Notes: generated from the letters alone by a model not told the origin. 64,000 nucleotides of DNA from Seohaeicola_A nanhaiensis (GCF_042654245.1 NZ_JBHSGI010000028.1:1-64000); one strand, 5' to 3'; numbered from the stretch's first letter, positions 51,144-60,186 are shown. Translations and numbers: made by a program.

Positions 51144-52211
51144 CTATATTAGGTCAGCTTTCCACATGCGATACCTCCCGTGCCCCGTCACCTCGCGGAT
51201 CAAACCGCTTGCCTCCATCCATGCGAGATTGCGCTGAACGGCGGCGCGGCTGGCTCCGGTCATGGCCTCAGCCATCGGGGCGGAGACCAAGGGCCATTCC
51301 GTGAAAACCTTTCGCAAGGCAACCGGCGTGCGGCCAGATAATTGCGCCATGACGTTTTCTGCCCGCCCGATCCACACTTCAATATCATCAAGTGTTCGCA
51401 TCGCCGTTAGAATTGCGCTGTTCATCCCATCCAACCAGCGGGCCAAACGCTCGGGTGGCAAGCCCGAAACGCGCAGCCCCCCGGCCCCGGCCATAGCGAG
51501 CGGCGCGAAGATGGCACCGCTTCCATCGCTGGTCGCGATCCTGGACGCGGTGACGGCAGCTTCGATCTGGTCGCCGTGGCGTCCGAGGCCCGCCAAGCTC
51601 CACAGGTGATACCCCATGCACGCCCGCGTGATCGGGTGGAGACCCTTTGCGGCTGCCATGACGTCCAGCCACCCACCCGCGCGATCCTCGAAACGCTCAG
51701 CGCTGTCTTCAATGTTCTCGGGATCGCGGCGATCCAGGAAGGCGGCCAAGTCAGCTTTCGGTCCAGGACCGCCTGTTAGGCGCCGAACAGCCCATCCAAC
51801 TCTTGCCAGTGCATTTGGGTCATCCTGTGCACCTGACAGCCGCATCGATATCCAGAGCGCCAGACGATCAGAACTCACCCGATCCCCTGCGAACCAGCTG
51901 AGATCCGCTGCCTCGATAAGAGCGAGGCGATGCCGCCAGCCTTCCGGGCCACGCAGCAGCCGGTCATCCAGAGCTCCCAGGCGTCCAGCCACTCTTGCCA
52001 GTCGCGCAGCGTGAACGCCTTCTGCTTTTGCCCAGTCTTCGACGACAGCAGTGTCGGGCGGTTCCGCCCGTGGCCCTGGAGGCAAATCATCCGGTTCTTC
52101 TTCAAGTGACCTAGGTAGAAACCAGAGATCGTCTTCGTGAGCCTCTTCATCCTCCTCGATGGTGATAAGGAGGTCGCCGTAATCATCAGTCAAAGAAGAG
52201 GCTTGCGTCAT
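51144..52211 (-). CDS. DUF1612 and helix-turn-helix plasmid protein
   Basis: From MTQASSLTDD (355 residues). The central part is the DUF1612 region (DWAKAEGVHAARLARVAGRLGALDDR) and the C-terminus holds a helix-turn-helix (EAMTGASRAAVQRNLAWMEA). Such proteins are common on rhizobial and Rhodobacteraceae plasmids; their role is unknown. It is the intact relative of the remnant at 48135. Confidence 0.85.
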   Translation of the reverse strand: MTQASSLTDDYGDLLITIEEDEEAHEDDLWFLPRSLEEEPDDLPPGPRAEPPDTAVVEDWAKAEGVHAARLARVAGRLGALDDRLLRGPEGWRHRLALIEAADLSWFAGDRVSSDRLALWISMRLSGAQDDPNALARVGWAVRRLTGGPGPKADLAAFLDRRDPENIEDSAERFEDRAGGWLDVMAAAKGLHPITRACMGYHLWSLAGLGRHGDQIEAAVTASRIATSDGSGAIFAPLAMAGAGGLRVSGLPPERLARWLDGMNSAILTAMRTLDDIEVWIGRAENVMAQLSGRTPVALRKVFTEWPLVSAPMAEAMTGASRAAVQRNLAWMEASGLIREVTGHGRYRMWKADLI

Positions 52212-52512
52212 CTTGTGTGCAAAATACTGATTTTTTGCACATTGCCCAGGCGTTTTCGTGGCCGCTGCCTGCGCCATTTATATAGTACGCGCGCGCGACT
52301 GCAGGTGAAACCTCTCAGATCGCTTTCAGCGCAAGGAAACCAAAGGTTTTTGGACGAGCACGACGAGAGAGCACCTACTTGCATTTGGTTACAAACGGTC
52401 AATTGACGACGTGATCCGCCGTTGCAGAGAGCTAGTCAAAGCGACGCCCAAGTGCTGGGCTTGAATGGACCGAGACAGTGTCTGATGTGTCCGGCCCTCA
52501 AGGTCCCTGACC
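52212..52512. other. Intergenic stretch between the DUF1612 gene and the ParB remnant
   Basis: No gene is seen in these 301 bases. A GCGCGCGCG run lies near 52290; no clear promoter was identified. Confidence 0.5.
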
Positions 52513-52850
52513 ATGGCCAAGACCACAAACCAATCGAAATCCACTACTGCGAAGAAGAGCGAAACCGCCAGATCGGTCGCGCCTGACGGCGCTGCCGGCA
52601 TCCGGATGATCCCGCTCGACCAGCTAGAGACGAGCCAGTTGAAAGTCCGTAAAGTGGCCGTGAACGCCAAGGACGAAGCCGAGCTTTTCGCCGGCAATCG
52701 TGAGACTGGCCTCAAGCAGGGCCCGGTGGTCCATGCGTTATAGAAGACGCATCTTGTTGTCGATGCCGGCGGAAGTCAGCTCAAGACTTTGAAACAGTTC
52801 CCAAAGAACGACGTGCTTCCGGCAGATGTGCGACGGTCAGCTAGGGGACC
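52513..52850 (+). pseudogene. ParB-like partition protein, decayed
   Basis: The start MAKTTNQSKS leads into the ParB N-terminal box (IRMIPLDQLETSQLKVRKVA, then VVHAL). A TAG at 52741-52743 ends it, but the same frame continues with LVVDAGGSQLKTLKQF, as in intact ParB-like proteins, before the homology is lost. It is unrelated to the repB copy at 55696. Confidence 0.65.
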
Positions 52851-53525
52851 TGATCGACATGTTGCATGAACGGCTTGGGTCGGTCACGTTAAAGGACGCC
52901 CTCACAATGGCTCAGTCCGTTTTCGGCGACGCCCCCTGCCCTACCGCACCTCGCGAATCCCGCTGGTCCGTTCTTCCGAACGCGGCATACTTGAAGGCAT
53001 CGTGCGGGCGCGGACGCTCGTCGCCGCGGGCAAACCGGTGCTTGGCAGTTTGCCTACCACCAATTGCAATGGCGCGGGATCACGTGGCTTGGTTCGGCTA
53101 CTTCGCTATCACATGTGGGTTTTTCTGCAGCACAGCGAGGACGATCCTGATCCGCCGCAATGGGCCCCTGCCCCGCTGGCGATGATCACCGACAATCGTG
53201 GCCAGGTGGCTGGATGCGCGCACCTTTCTAGACCCGTCCACCGGCAGTTTGGCCGCGATCAAGATCCCCAAACGGATCCTCGGGCAGGCTCACGGACATG
53301 CTATCTGTTTCTAGTCCGGCAAACTGCGTCCCGATCCCATCTTAGGCGAAGGTCTCAAGAGCGCCCCCTCGATCGGGAAAGCTCTGTCGGAGTTTGCGCT
53401 CGCCTCCTGTCTGACCGCCAGTGAACTTCGCCCCTGCCCCTGCCCCTGCCCCTGCCCCGGCCCGCCGAAGTCGAACTCGCACGGCGGCGTATTCGAGACC
53501 ACCATCGGCCTCCTCACGGGCAGTT
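52845..53525 (+). pseudogene. Toprim/primase-like plasmid protein, decayed
   Basis: Pieces of a DUF7146/Toprim-type protein appear in several frames: GDLIDMLHERLG, then MITDNRGQVAGC, RTFLDPSTGS, IPKRILGQAHGHAI and ALASCLTASEL. The order is right but frames shift at least twice, so it is broken. These proteins usually sit near ParB on Rhodobacteraceae plasmids, which matches the ParB remnant before it. Confidence 0.55.
53431..53458. repeat. Short tandem repeat (CCCCTG)n
   Basis: About four and a half copies of CCCCTG, translated as alternating Pro-Ala or Cys-Pro. It lies in the decayed Toprim region. No spacers, so not CRISPR. Confidence 0.85.
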
Positions 53526-53558
53526 AGCTGTAGGCGATCTCATGAGATGCTCTGGTCC

Positions 53559-53897
53559 TTGATTACTAACTGTATCAAAATTACGAGCGCTGACTTCGAG
53601 AGCTCCAAGGGGAAAGGCTTCATCTCGACCCTGACCTTCGGCCCCGACATCACAGATGATCCCGTCGCGAGTTCGAACCCGATGGCCCCCACGTACCGCG
53701 GCCTCGGCCGCTCAGCGCGCGGCATTCTGATCGCATGCGGCAGCATGTTGAAGATGTAGAACAAGGAGACCGGCGCCGACTAATATACGCTCACCATCCG
53801 CGACCAGGGCTTCAACGCCATCCTCGGCAAGGCCGCAAACCAGGAAGATCTATCCTGGGAGCCTGTTATCCCCTGGGGCCCCAAAGACGACGTGTGA
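53559..53897 (+). pseudogene. DUF736-like protein, decayed
   Basis: The frame (TTG start) reads CIKITSADFE, RGLGRSARGILIACGSMLKM, then TLTIRDQGFNAILGKAANQ and VIPWGPKDDV, resembling DUF736-type plasmid proteins. Two in-frame stops (TAG at 53757-53759 and TAA at 53781-53783) interrupt it. I am not certain of the family name; the family is usually found beside parB and Toprim genes. Confidence 0.45.
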
Positions 53898-54380
53898 CGC
53901 AAAGAATCGGTTGGGGTAACCCGGCCAATTCCCACTGTCTTCCTTCGCATTGCCTGCATGTTGGAGTGCAGTTATGGGTGCGTTTGGTGGAAGCAACTGA
54001 TCGCTGATTGGGCGCAAGGCGACGCTGGCGCAATCCGTTGTAGGGTAGACATGCTCGTGGCCCTCCTAGCGCTCTGAGGCTTCGATCCTCTTGCACTTTG
54101 ACAGCCGTGCAGTCGAGAAAAATAAAATAATAACAGAAGGTTGCGCTGGAAGTGACGTGAGGCGCACGTTGACTGCGCATCTGAGAATTTGACAGCTTTC
54201 CCCAGATATTGGGTGACGACCTTCCACGATCGCTACAACTTGCCGAGACATCTAGGCTTGCTGGCGGATTGAGTAGGATCGAACCGCCTGTTGAAAATCG
54301 TTGTTAAGACTCGTTTTTCCGTGTAGATGACACTTTAATGAGCGAAATCGCTGAAAAAGCGATATTTAGAGGACAGGCGG
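53898..54380. other. Region upstream of repA
   Basis: This 483-base interval has no convincing gene. It holds one copy of the TTTGACAGCCGTGCA repeat at 54097 and an AT-rich patch near 54120-54140, and is probably the control region of repABC. Confidence 0.5.
54097..54111 (+). repeat. 15-bp direct repeat, copy A (repA upstream)
   Basis: TTTGACAGCCGTGCA occurs here and at 55600-55614 and 55625-55639. A half-like TTTGACAGC also occurs near 54188. The placement around repA and repB suggests a binding site for RepA or RepB. Confidence 0.65.
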
Positions 54381-55592
54381 ATGCGAGAACGGTCTTTTGT
54401 GGCTGATACGAAGGATCAACCCTTCGACGAGATCATCCTACAGCAGGGAGAGTTGATTTCCGACCGCCTCAATATGTTGCGGCAGGAACAGTATCCTCCG
54501 GACGCCCAAAAAGGTCTACGCCAGTTTTCATTGGCTGAGGTTGCCTACTATCTCGGCGTGACCCAGTCGACCATCAAGAAGCTTCATCTCGAAGGCAAAG
54601 GTCCTGAACCTGAAACATCGTCTTCTGGGAGGCGCAGCTACTCGGCCGAGCAGATGCTCGAACTGAGAGCTTACCTCGACAAGCATGGTCGTCCCGGAAA
54701 GCGCCGTTATGTCCCCTATCGACAGCCTGGCGAAGAATTGCACGTTGTGTCTGTCGTGAACTTCAAAGGGGGCTCGGGGAAGACCACTACCGCCGCCCAT
54801 CTCGCGCAGCACTTGGCGTTGAAAGGGCATCGCGTTCTTGCGATCGACTTGGACCCTCAAGCCTCGCTCACAGCTTTGCACGGAATTCAGCCTGAACTCG
54901 ATGACGTGCCTTCGCTCTACGAGACTCTTCGGTATGACGAGGAACGCAAGCCGATCTCTGAAGTGATCCGGCCAACAAACTTCCCAAACCTAGATATCGT
55001 TCCGGCAAGTCTCGAACTGCAAGAGTACGAGTACGATACGCCAGTTGCCTTGACGAGCAGCGACCCCCATGAGGGGCGCACCTTCTTCACTCGGATATCC
55101 AAGACGCTCAGCGAGGTTGATGACCGCTATGATGTGGTCGTAATCGATTGCCCTCCTCAGTTGGGCTACCTGACGCTCACCGCTTTAACGGCATCATCGT
55201 CAGTGATTGTGACGGTCCATCCTCAGATGCTGGACGTCATGTCGATGAGCCAGTTTCTCCTGATGCTGGGCGGGATCATGAAGACGATCCGTGATGCTGG
55301 AGCTGACATGCGTCTGAAGTGGTTCCGTTACCTCGTAACGCGTTTTGAACCAACGGACGGTCCCCAAAAGCAGATGGTCGGGTTCCTCCAGGCGATGTTC
55401 CCAAATCAGATGTTGTCGGCTCCTGTGCTGAAATCAACAGCGATCTCCGACGCTGGGATTACCAAGCAGACGCTCTACGAAGTTGAACGGTCTCAGTTTG
55501 TGCGGACTACTTACGACCGTGCGGTGACGTCTTTGAATGATGTGAATGACGAAATCGCCGAACTGATCCACAAGGCTTGGGGGCGAGAATGA
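54381..55592 (+). CDS. repA: RepA plasmid partition ATPase (ParA type)
   Basis: The 403-residue protein has an N-terminal helix-turn-helix-like region (AEVAYYLGVTQSTIKKL), then a ParA ATPase with deviant Walker A KGGSGKTTT at about 129-137, DLDPQASLT and VVIDCPPQLGYLT. It partitions the plasmid with RepB and usually represses the repABC promoter. ATG at 54381 follows AGGACAGGCGG. It is first in repABC. Confidence 0.95.
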   Translation: MRERSFVADTKDQPFDEIILQQGELISDRLNMLRQEQYPPDAQKGLRQFSLAEVAYYLGVTQSTIKKLHLEGKGPEPETSSSGRRSYSAEQMLELRAYLDKHGRPGKRRYVPYRQPGEELHVVSVVNFKGGSGKTTTAAHLAQHLALKGHRVLAIDLDPQASLTALHGIQPELDDVPSLYETLRYDEERKPISEVIRPTNFPNLDIVPASLELQEYEYDTPVALTSSDPHEGRTFFTRISKTLSEVDDRYDVVVIDCPPQLGYLTLTALTASSSVIVTVHPQMLDVMSMSQFLLMLGGIMKTIRDAGADMRLKWFRYLVTRFEPTDGPQKQMVGFLQAMFPNQMLSAPVLKSTAISDAGITKQTLYEVERSQFVRTTYDRAVTSLNDVNDEIAELIHKAWGRE

Positions 55593-55599
55593 CTGTGGT

Positions 55600-55614
55600 T
55601 TTGACAGCCGTGCA
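55600..55614 (+). repeat. 15-bp direct repeat, copy B (repA-repB gap)
   Basis: TTTGACAGCCGTGCA, 8 bases after the repA stop. One of two copies in this gap; parS sites of repABC plasmids often lie between these genes. Confidence 0.7.
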
Positions 55615-55624
55615 GAACGCCAGT

Positions 55625-55639
55625 TTTGACAGCCGTGCA
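55625..55639 (+). repeat. 15-bp direct repeat, copy C (repA-repB gap)
   Basis: TTTGACAGCCGTGCA, 25 bases from copy B start to start. Same orientation as A and B. Confidence 0.7.
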
Positions 55640-55695
55640 ACTTTCGAAATGCGCGCCGCGCGTCGGTTGGATTCTGCCGAAAGGGAGATGGCTTG

Positions 55696-56691
55696 ATGGC
55701 TCGCAAAGACCTCCTGAAGAGCGTTATGGCCGGCTCGCCGGAACAGCCCAAGGATTCCGGTCGCTCTGGATACGCAATGCGCGGTGCTTCGAAATCGATG
55801 AAGGTCTCGATTGATAGCCTTGCGGAGAACTCGAAGCGTCTCCTTGAAGGCGAAACCATTGTCGAGATCGATCCGGAATTAATCGATGTGTCATTCCTTT
55901 CGGATCGGCTTAGCGATGACGATGTTGCTTTCGACGAACTGAAAGCATCGATCGCAGCGGGTCGCCAGGACACACCAGTATTGCTTCGACCGCATCCGGA
56001 AGCGGATGGCCGCTATATGATTGTCTTCGGGCATCGCCGTGTGCGAGTTGCATCGGCGCTCGGCCGTAAGGTCCGCGCAGTTGTAAAACCAATGGACGAT
56101 GTTGCTCACATTCTTGCTCAAGGGCAGGAAAACACTGCGCGCGCAGATCTCTCTTTTATTGAGAAGGCCCTGTTTGCGAAGAGCCTCTTGGATATGGGGC
56201 AAGCGAAGGACGTGATCCAGTCCGCCCTTACCATCGATGCGACGTTGCTTTCACGGATGCTGTCGGTGGCGCAGAACGTTCCGCGGCACGTCATCGAACA
56301 GATTGGTCCGGCCAAGCAGATTGGGCGTGATCGCTGGGAAGATTTCAAGAAGTTGGCTTCGGAGCCATCGAATGACAAGATCCTCAAGGAAGCTTTGGAG
56401 TTCGACGGGTTTCAGAACCTCGACAGTGATGCTCGCTTTGAGTTCCTGCACAGCAAGCTGGCAGAAGCGGGCAGGGCGCCGCAGCGCCGAAAAACGCGTG
56501 CCACACCCAAGAAACGAACCTGGACCGCCGGCAAAGGCCGCATCAAGGGCGTCATCGGTCGTTCCGGAAAGGCATTTAGCATTTCGCTTACGGCACAAGA
56601 TTCAACCGAGTTCGGGGACTTTCTCTCGGGTCGGCTTGATCAGCTGTACAGCGAATTCCTCGCGACGAAAGAGGAGCAGTCAGAACAATGA
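55696..56691 (+). CDS. repB: RepB plasmid partition DNA-binding protein (ParB type)
   Basis: The ATG at 55696 (MARKDLLKSVMAG; a TTG one codon earlier is possible) has GGGAG upstream. The ParB box is visible in ELKASIAAGRQDTPVLLRP and GHRRVRVASALG. The helix-turn-helix region follows (DVIQSALTIDATLLSRMLSV), and the C-terminus is basic. It binds centromere-like sites and works with RepA. Second gene of repABC. Confidence 0.95.
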   Translation: MARKDLLKSVMAGSPEQPKDSGRSGYAMRGASKSMKVSIDSLAENSKRLLEGETIVEIDPELIDVSFLSDRLSDDDVAFDELKASIAAGRQDTPVLLRPHPEADGRYMIVFGHRRVRVASALGRKVRAVVKPMDDVAHILAQGQENTARADLSFIEKALFAKSLLDMGQAKDVIQSALTIDATLLSRMLSVAQNVPRHVIEQIGPAKQIGRDRWEDFKKLASEPSNDKILKEALEFDGFQNLDSDARFEFLHSKLAEAGRAPQRRKTRATPKKRTWTAGKGRIKGVIGRSGKAFSISLTAQDSTEFGDFLSGRLDQLYSEFLATKEEQSEQ

Positions 56692-56697
56692 TCTAGG

Positions 56698-56752
56698 CAA
56701 AAGAAAAGCCCCCAAGCAGCGTGGCCTGAGAGCTAATCTGAAAAGTTTGGTC
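56698..56752 (-). ncRNA. Candidate counter-transcribed RNA (inc-alpha type)
   Basis: Between repB and repC, a minus-strand promoter at 56759-56787 would start a short RNA near 56752, running to a U-rich end (GGGGGCTTTTCTTTT on the minus strand, to about 56698). This is the position and length of the antisense RNA that limits RepC synthesis in repABC plasmids. I did not derive a secure hairpin. Confidence 0.65.
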
Positions 56753-56758
56753 GCTTAG

Positions 56759-56787
56759 AAGATATCTCTCCCGCGAATCACTGTCAA
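56759..56787 (-). promoter_or_regulatory. Sigma70-like promoter of the counter-transcribed RNA
   Basis: On the minus strand TTGACA (56787-56782), a 17-bp spacer and TATCTT (56764-56759). This is the best consensus-like promoter seen in the window. Confidence 0.75.
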
Positions 56788-56851
56788 CAAGAACGCCACC
56801 GCGGCGAACGGCTTTCTTTTGCCTCCACATAACTGGAGGTGAGAAACAGGC

Positions 56852-58132
56852 ATGAAACATACAGGTTGGCGCAAGCCGACACCGGGTCTTGGCATTGCAG
56901 AGCAGCTTGCCCAAGCCGGTGAACAGGTAGCTGTACCCAAAACTCGGGCGTTCGTGGCCGTGAAGCGGGTAGGAGCCTACATTGGCCTCAAGGCCGGAGA
57001 CATGATGCTCCTCGACACGCTTGGGGCCTTTACTCAGGCGCAGGACTGGGAGGAAGGGCAGCGCCCGATCGTCTGGGCGTCCAACGCCTATCTGATGGAG
57101 CAGACCGGGTTCTCGCTTTCTGCGCTCAAGCGCCATGCACGGCGTCTGGCCGAGATCGGCGTGATCTCTTTCCAGGACAGCCCCAACGGCAAGCGCTGGG
57201 GCCGCAGGGATGCCGAGGGGCGCATCGTCGAGGCCTATGGCTTTGATTTGTCGCCGCTGTCGGCGCGTGTCGAGGAGTTCGAGGAGCTTCATGCCGATTT
57301 GCAGGCCGAGCGCGAGCTCTGTCAGCGCCTGAAGCGCCAGATCACGGTTGCACGCCGTATGATCCGCGCTCGGATCGAGGCGGCCGTCAGCAGCGCGCTG
57401 CGCGGCCCCTGGACGCAATTCACGGGTCTCTTCGAGGAGCTTCTGGACCGGCTTCCTCGCCGCCATGAAGCCTCCGAGCAGCTTGCTCGACTGCTCACCT
57501 GGTTCAAGGAGCTTCAGGAGCGCGTCGAGGCGGCCTATCTCAAGGCAACTGAGGTCATCCGACCTGTGGAAAACACGTTGGAAACCAAGGATCAAGTTTC
57601 TGAGAAGACTCAAGAAATGAACTCCAGGGAGGTCATTTCTGACCCTCATATACTAATTACAAACCAACTTGATCCTGTAACTCGTAATTCCTCAGAAAAT
57701 GAGGAAGTCGCGGCCGTGGTCCCCAATGCTCAGCCCGAAGATCAGGTTGATAGGGAGCTGGAAGAGTGGGTTGCCGAGGTGCGTAAGAAGCGCGCGGCGC
57801 TGGATCTGCCCACTGTCATGCAGGCCTGTCCCGAATTCGCGTCCTGGGCCCGCAATATGGGCGGGTTCCTGAAAGATTGGGGCGATTTGCACCGGGTTGC
57901 CGGGCAGCTCAGGCCGATGATCGGGGTGTCCGAGCATGCCTGGAACTTGGCGCAGGACCGATTGGGCAAACAGGTGGCGACAGCGGCGCTGGCGCTTGTT
58001 TTCGAGAAGCATTGCGCGGGCGAAGTGTCCTCGCCGGGCGGCTATCTGCGAGGCATGGTCGAGAAGGCCGGGGCAGGGGAGCTGCATCTCGAGCGCAGCT
58101 TCTATGGCAGGCTCAGCGGACAGGCGGCATGA
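56852..58132 (+). CDS. repC: RepC replication initiator
   Basis: The 426-residue protein has the RepC N-terminal domain (GLKAGDMMLLDTLGAFT and ASNAYLMEQTGFSLSALKRHARRL helix-turn-helix) and a C-terminal part with ISPQDLHRVA-like motifs (WGDLHRVAGQLRPMIGVS). It initiates replication at an origin inside its own gene. A GGAGGTGAG site precedes the start. Its synthesis is likely limited by the RNA at 56698-56752. Confidence 0.95.
   Translation: MKHTGWRKPTPGLGIAEQLAQAGEQVAVPKTRAFVAVKRVGAYIGLKAGDMMLLDTLGAFTQAQDWEEGQRPIVWASNAYLMEQTGFSLSALKRHARRLAEIGVISFQDSPNGKRWGRRDAEGRIVEAYGFDLSPLSARVEEFEELHADLQAERELCQRLKRQITVARRMIRARIEAAVSSALRGPWTQFTGLFEELLDRLPRRHEASEQLARLLTWFKELQERVEAAYLKATEVIRPVENTLETKDQVSEKTQEMNSREVISDPHILITNQLDPVTRNSSENEEVAAVVPNAQPEDQVDRELEEWVAEVRKKRAALDLPTVMQACPEFASWARNMGGFLKDWGDLHRVAGQLRPMIGVSEHAWNLAQDRLGKQVATAALALVFEKHCAGEVSSPGGYLRGMVEKAGAGELHLERSFYGRLSGQAA
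57580..57705 (+). other. Candidate oriV, AT-rich patch in repC
   Basis: The middle of repC here is clearly richer in A and T than the rest of the gene and encodes a low-complexity linker. In studied repABC plasmids the replication origin lies in an AT-rich segment within repC, so this is the best candidate. Iterons were not defined. Confidence 0.5.
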
Positions 58133-58144
58133 TGAGGCAGGAGG

Positions 58145-59323
58145 TCAGAGTCCGGCGGCCTTCGTCAGGTTCACGCGGAACCGGTCGCGGCGGCGCTGGT
58201 AGCGGCGGGTCATCTCGGCCGAGGCATGCCCCAGCTGCTTCTGAACGTAGCGCTCATCGACTTCGGCGGAGCTGGCGAGACCGGCACGCAGCGAATGGCC
58301 GGAGAACAGCGCCAGGCGTTCCTTTTCGGGCAGCTCGGAACGGATGCCGGCGTCCAGGACTGTGCGCTTGATCAGACGCGCGACGTGCTTGTCGTTGAGC
58401 CTCGTTTCGGATGCCTTTTTGCCATCGCGCGAGGTGCCGACGAAGACCGGACCGAAGTCGATCTTCGCGAAGTGCAGCCATTGCTCCAGCGCATGTACAG
58501 GGCAGGTCTGATCCTTCGAGCCGCGCCCAACCTCAATCTCGCGCCAGCCGGTCTTGGCATTGAGCGTCAGCAGGGCGCCCTTGTCGAAGATCTCGATCCA
58601 ACCGCCGGAGTCTGGGGTGTCGTCCTTGCCCACATCGAGGCTGACAATTTCCGAGCGGCGCAGACCTCCGGCATAGCCGAGCAGCAAGATTGCCCGATCC
58701 CGCAGTCCGCGCAGGTCGAAGGGAAGGGTGGCCACCATCGCGAGGATTTCTTCTGCCAGGATCGCTTCCTTCTGCACCGGCGGACGCGCATGCCTGCGCT
58801 TGATCCCCGCCAGCACCGTGGCGATGTGCCGGTTCTTGCGATCGAGGGTGAATCCCCGCTGCGTGAAGTTCCAGGCGAGGCCCGACAGGCGGCGGTCTAT
58901 GGTCGAAACGGAGAGGGCAGGGGAGGGGCCCGACCCGGACGCCAGGTCGGCGAGATAAAGCCCGATCATCTCGGGTGACGGTGGCAGCGGCTCGGTGCCT
59001 TTCATCCGGCACCAGCGCGCGAAATGCGCCCAGTCATTGGCATAGGCGCGTCGCGTGTTGTCCGAGGCTGCGGCGCGGGCATAGTCTCGGGCCGTGTTCA
59101 CCAGACGATCGAGCGTCCCGGACCCCGCGACATGGGAAGGCAGGGCGATGTCATCGCTTTCCTCTTGATCTCTCTCGTCGACGCGAGCATCATTCGGCTC
59201 ATCAGAGGGCGTTGACGTCGATTTCTCGGTCTCTGAGGGCATCTTACCAGTGAATCCGGCGGTGAACTTGAACTGTTTTTCAGCATAGTTTTTTGTGTCC
59301 GATAATGCAAACTTATTGGACAT
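58145..59323 (-). CDS. Tyrosine site-specific recombinase
   Basis: From MSNKFALS (392 residues). A SAM-like N-terminal domain is followed by a catalytic domain with Arg in GGLRRSE, HSLR (GHSLRAG), His in QLGHASAEM and Tyr in TRRYQR. Such plasmid recombinases resolve multimers or mobilise cassettes. A 27-bp inverted-repeat site overlaps its start. An inner start (MPSETEKS) is also possible. Convergent with repC by 12 bases. Confidence 0.88.
   Translation of the reverse strand: MSNKFALSDTKNYAEKQFKFTAGFTGKMPSETEKSTSTPSDEPNDARVDERDQEESDDIALPSHVAGSGTLDRLVNTARDYARAAASDNTRRAYANDWAHFARWCRMKGTEPLPPSPEMIGLYLADLASGSGPSPALSVSTIDRRLSGLAWNFTQRGFTLDRKNRHIATVLAGIKRRHARPPVQKEAILAEEILAMVATLPFDLRGLRDRAILLLGYAGGLRRSEIVSLDVGKDDTPDSGGWIEIFDKGALLTLNAKTGWREIEVGRGSKDQTCPVHALEQWLHFAKIDFGPVFVGTSRDGKKASETRLNDKHVARLIKRTVLDAGIRSELPEKERLALFSGHSLRAGLASSAEVDERYVQKQLGHASAEMTRRYQRRRDRFRVNLTKAAGL
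59296..59322. repeat. Recombination-site-like inverted repeat over the recombinase start
   Basis: TGTCCGATAA, a 7-bp spacer TGCAAAC, and TTATTGGACA: arms match at 9 of 10 positions. The 10-7-10 layout is that of a tyrosine-recombinase core site. It overlaps the chosen ATG of the recombinase, so it may double as an autoregulatory operator. Confidence 0.6.
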
Positions 59324-59399
59324 CGATAAGACCAGCACAGCGGGGCGGTTATTGCGATATTTTCTCGCATTAAGCGCCGCGCACGTCTAGGCTTTGGGC

Positions 59400-60040
59400 A
59401 TGACATTTGCCCGACCGGACCACCCCATCGACCCAGATACACTACCCCGGATCCCTGCCTGGGTCACCTCCGCACGGGCTGAAACCATTGAAGATGTTGC
59501 GTTTTTGTCGGGTGCCGCGCTGAACCACCTGCATGTTGTGTTAGGAAGCGCGGAGGTGACCCACGCCTTGTTGCGGGACCGGCTCGCGCTGCGCGCAGCA
59601 GAGGCCTGTGTCGCGTTTTCCGGACGATCGGAGCGGGCAAGGGAGCTGCGCGATGCGGTGCATCTGTTGCGGCCCGGCGATTTGCCCCAGCCCAGCCGGC
59701 GAAACCTGCCTCGCCTGGCGGCGTGCGGTGGAACTGCCGGTGTCGATCAAGGCGCTTGGTCGAGTCTTGCCGGCCTTCGAGCCGGGCCAGATCGGGACGT
59801 GGCTCGATGCCGGGAAAGGGGTGCCCGTGACTCGGGCCGCGATGGTGTTGGAGGCGGTGCGGCAGGCCTATGACCTCGCGCGTCGGGTGACGCACCTGAA
59901 GGCGATCGCTCCGAAGCTGCGGGCGGATCGCTCTGACCCTGAACTGGATCGCGAGTTGGCCGACCTGCCGCCCGAGCTGCGCTGGCGGGAATGGATGCGC
60001 CGGATTGAGGCGGTCCTGTTTGCCTCTGCCCCGCCGGTCC
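59400..60040 (+). pseudogene. DUF1403 family protein, frameshifted and internally deleted
   Basis: The 5' part (MTFARPDHPIDPDTLPRIPA to LLRPGDLPQP) is DUF1403-like; the rest (AGETCLAWRRAVELPVSIKA, GRVLPAFEPGQIGTWLDAGK, then AYDLARRVTHLKAIAPKLRA) is in the +1 frame after about 59690. The order suggests part of the C-terminal half is missing and the remaining frame runs on into ScpB. DUF1403 proteins are paired with ScpB on many alphaproteobacterial plasmids. Confidence 0.65.
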
Positions 60041-60158
60041 CGTGCGACGACCTGGCGCGCGTGGTGGGGCAGAGCGCCTCGGTCGATCTGCTGGTCGAGG
60101 ACCTTGCCGCCGATCTGGAGGGGCGGGCCTTCGAGATCGCGCAGATCGCCGGCGGTTG

Positions 60159-60166
60159 GATATTCC
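60159..60166. repeat. IS66 target-site duplication, left copy (second element)
   Basis: GATATTCC lies immediately left of the inverted repeat and is repeated at 62695-62702. Confidence 0.95.
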
Positions 60167-60186
60167 GTAAGCGCCTCGGCGGTCCC

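Noticed and set aside
44552..53458. Tandem repeats (CGAGA)n and (CCCCTG)n as CRISPR arrays
   Set aside because: Units are 5-6 bases with no spacers, and no cas genes are nearby.
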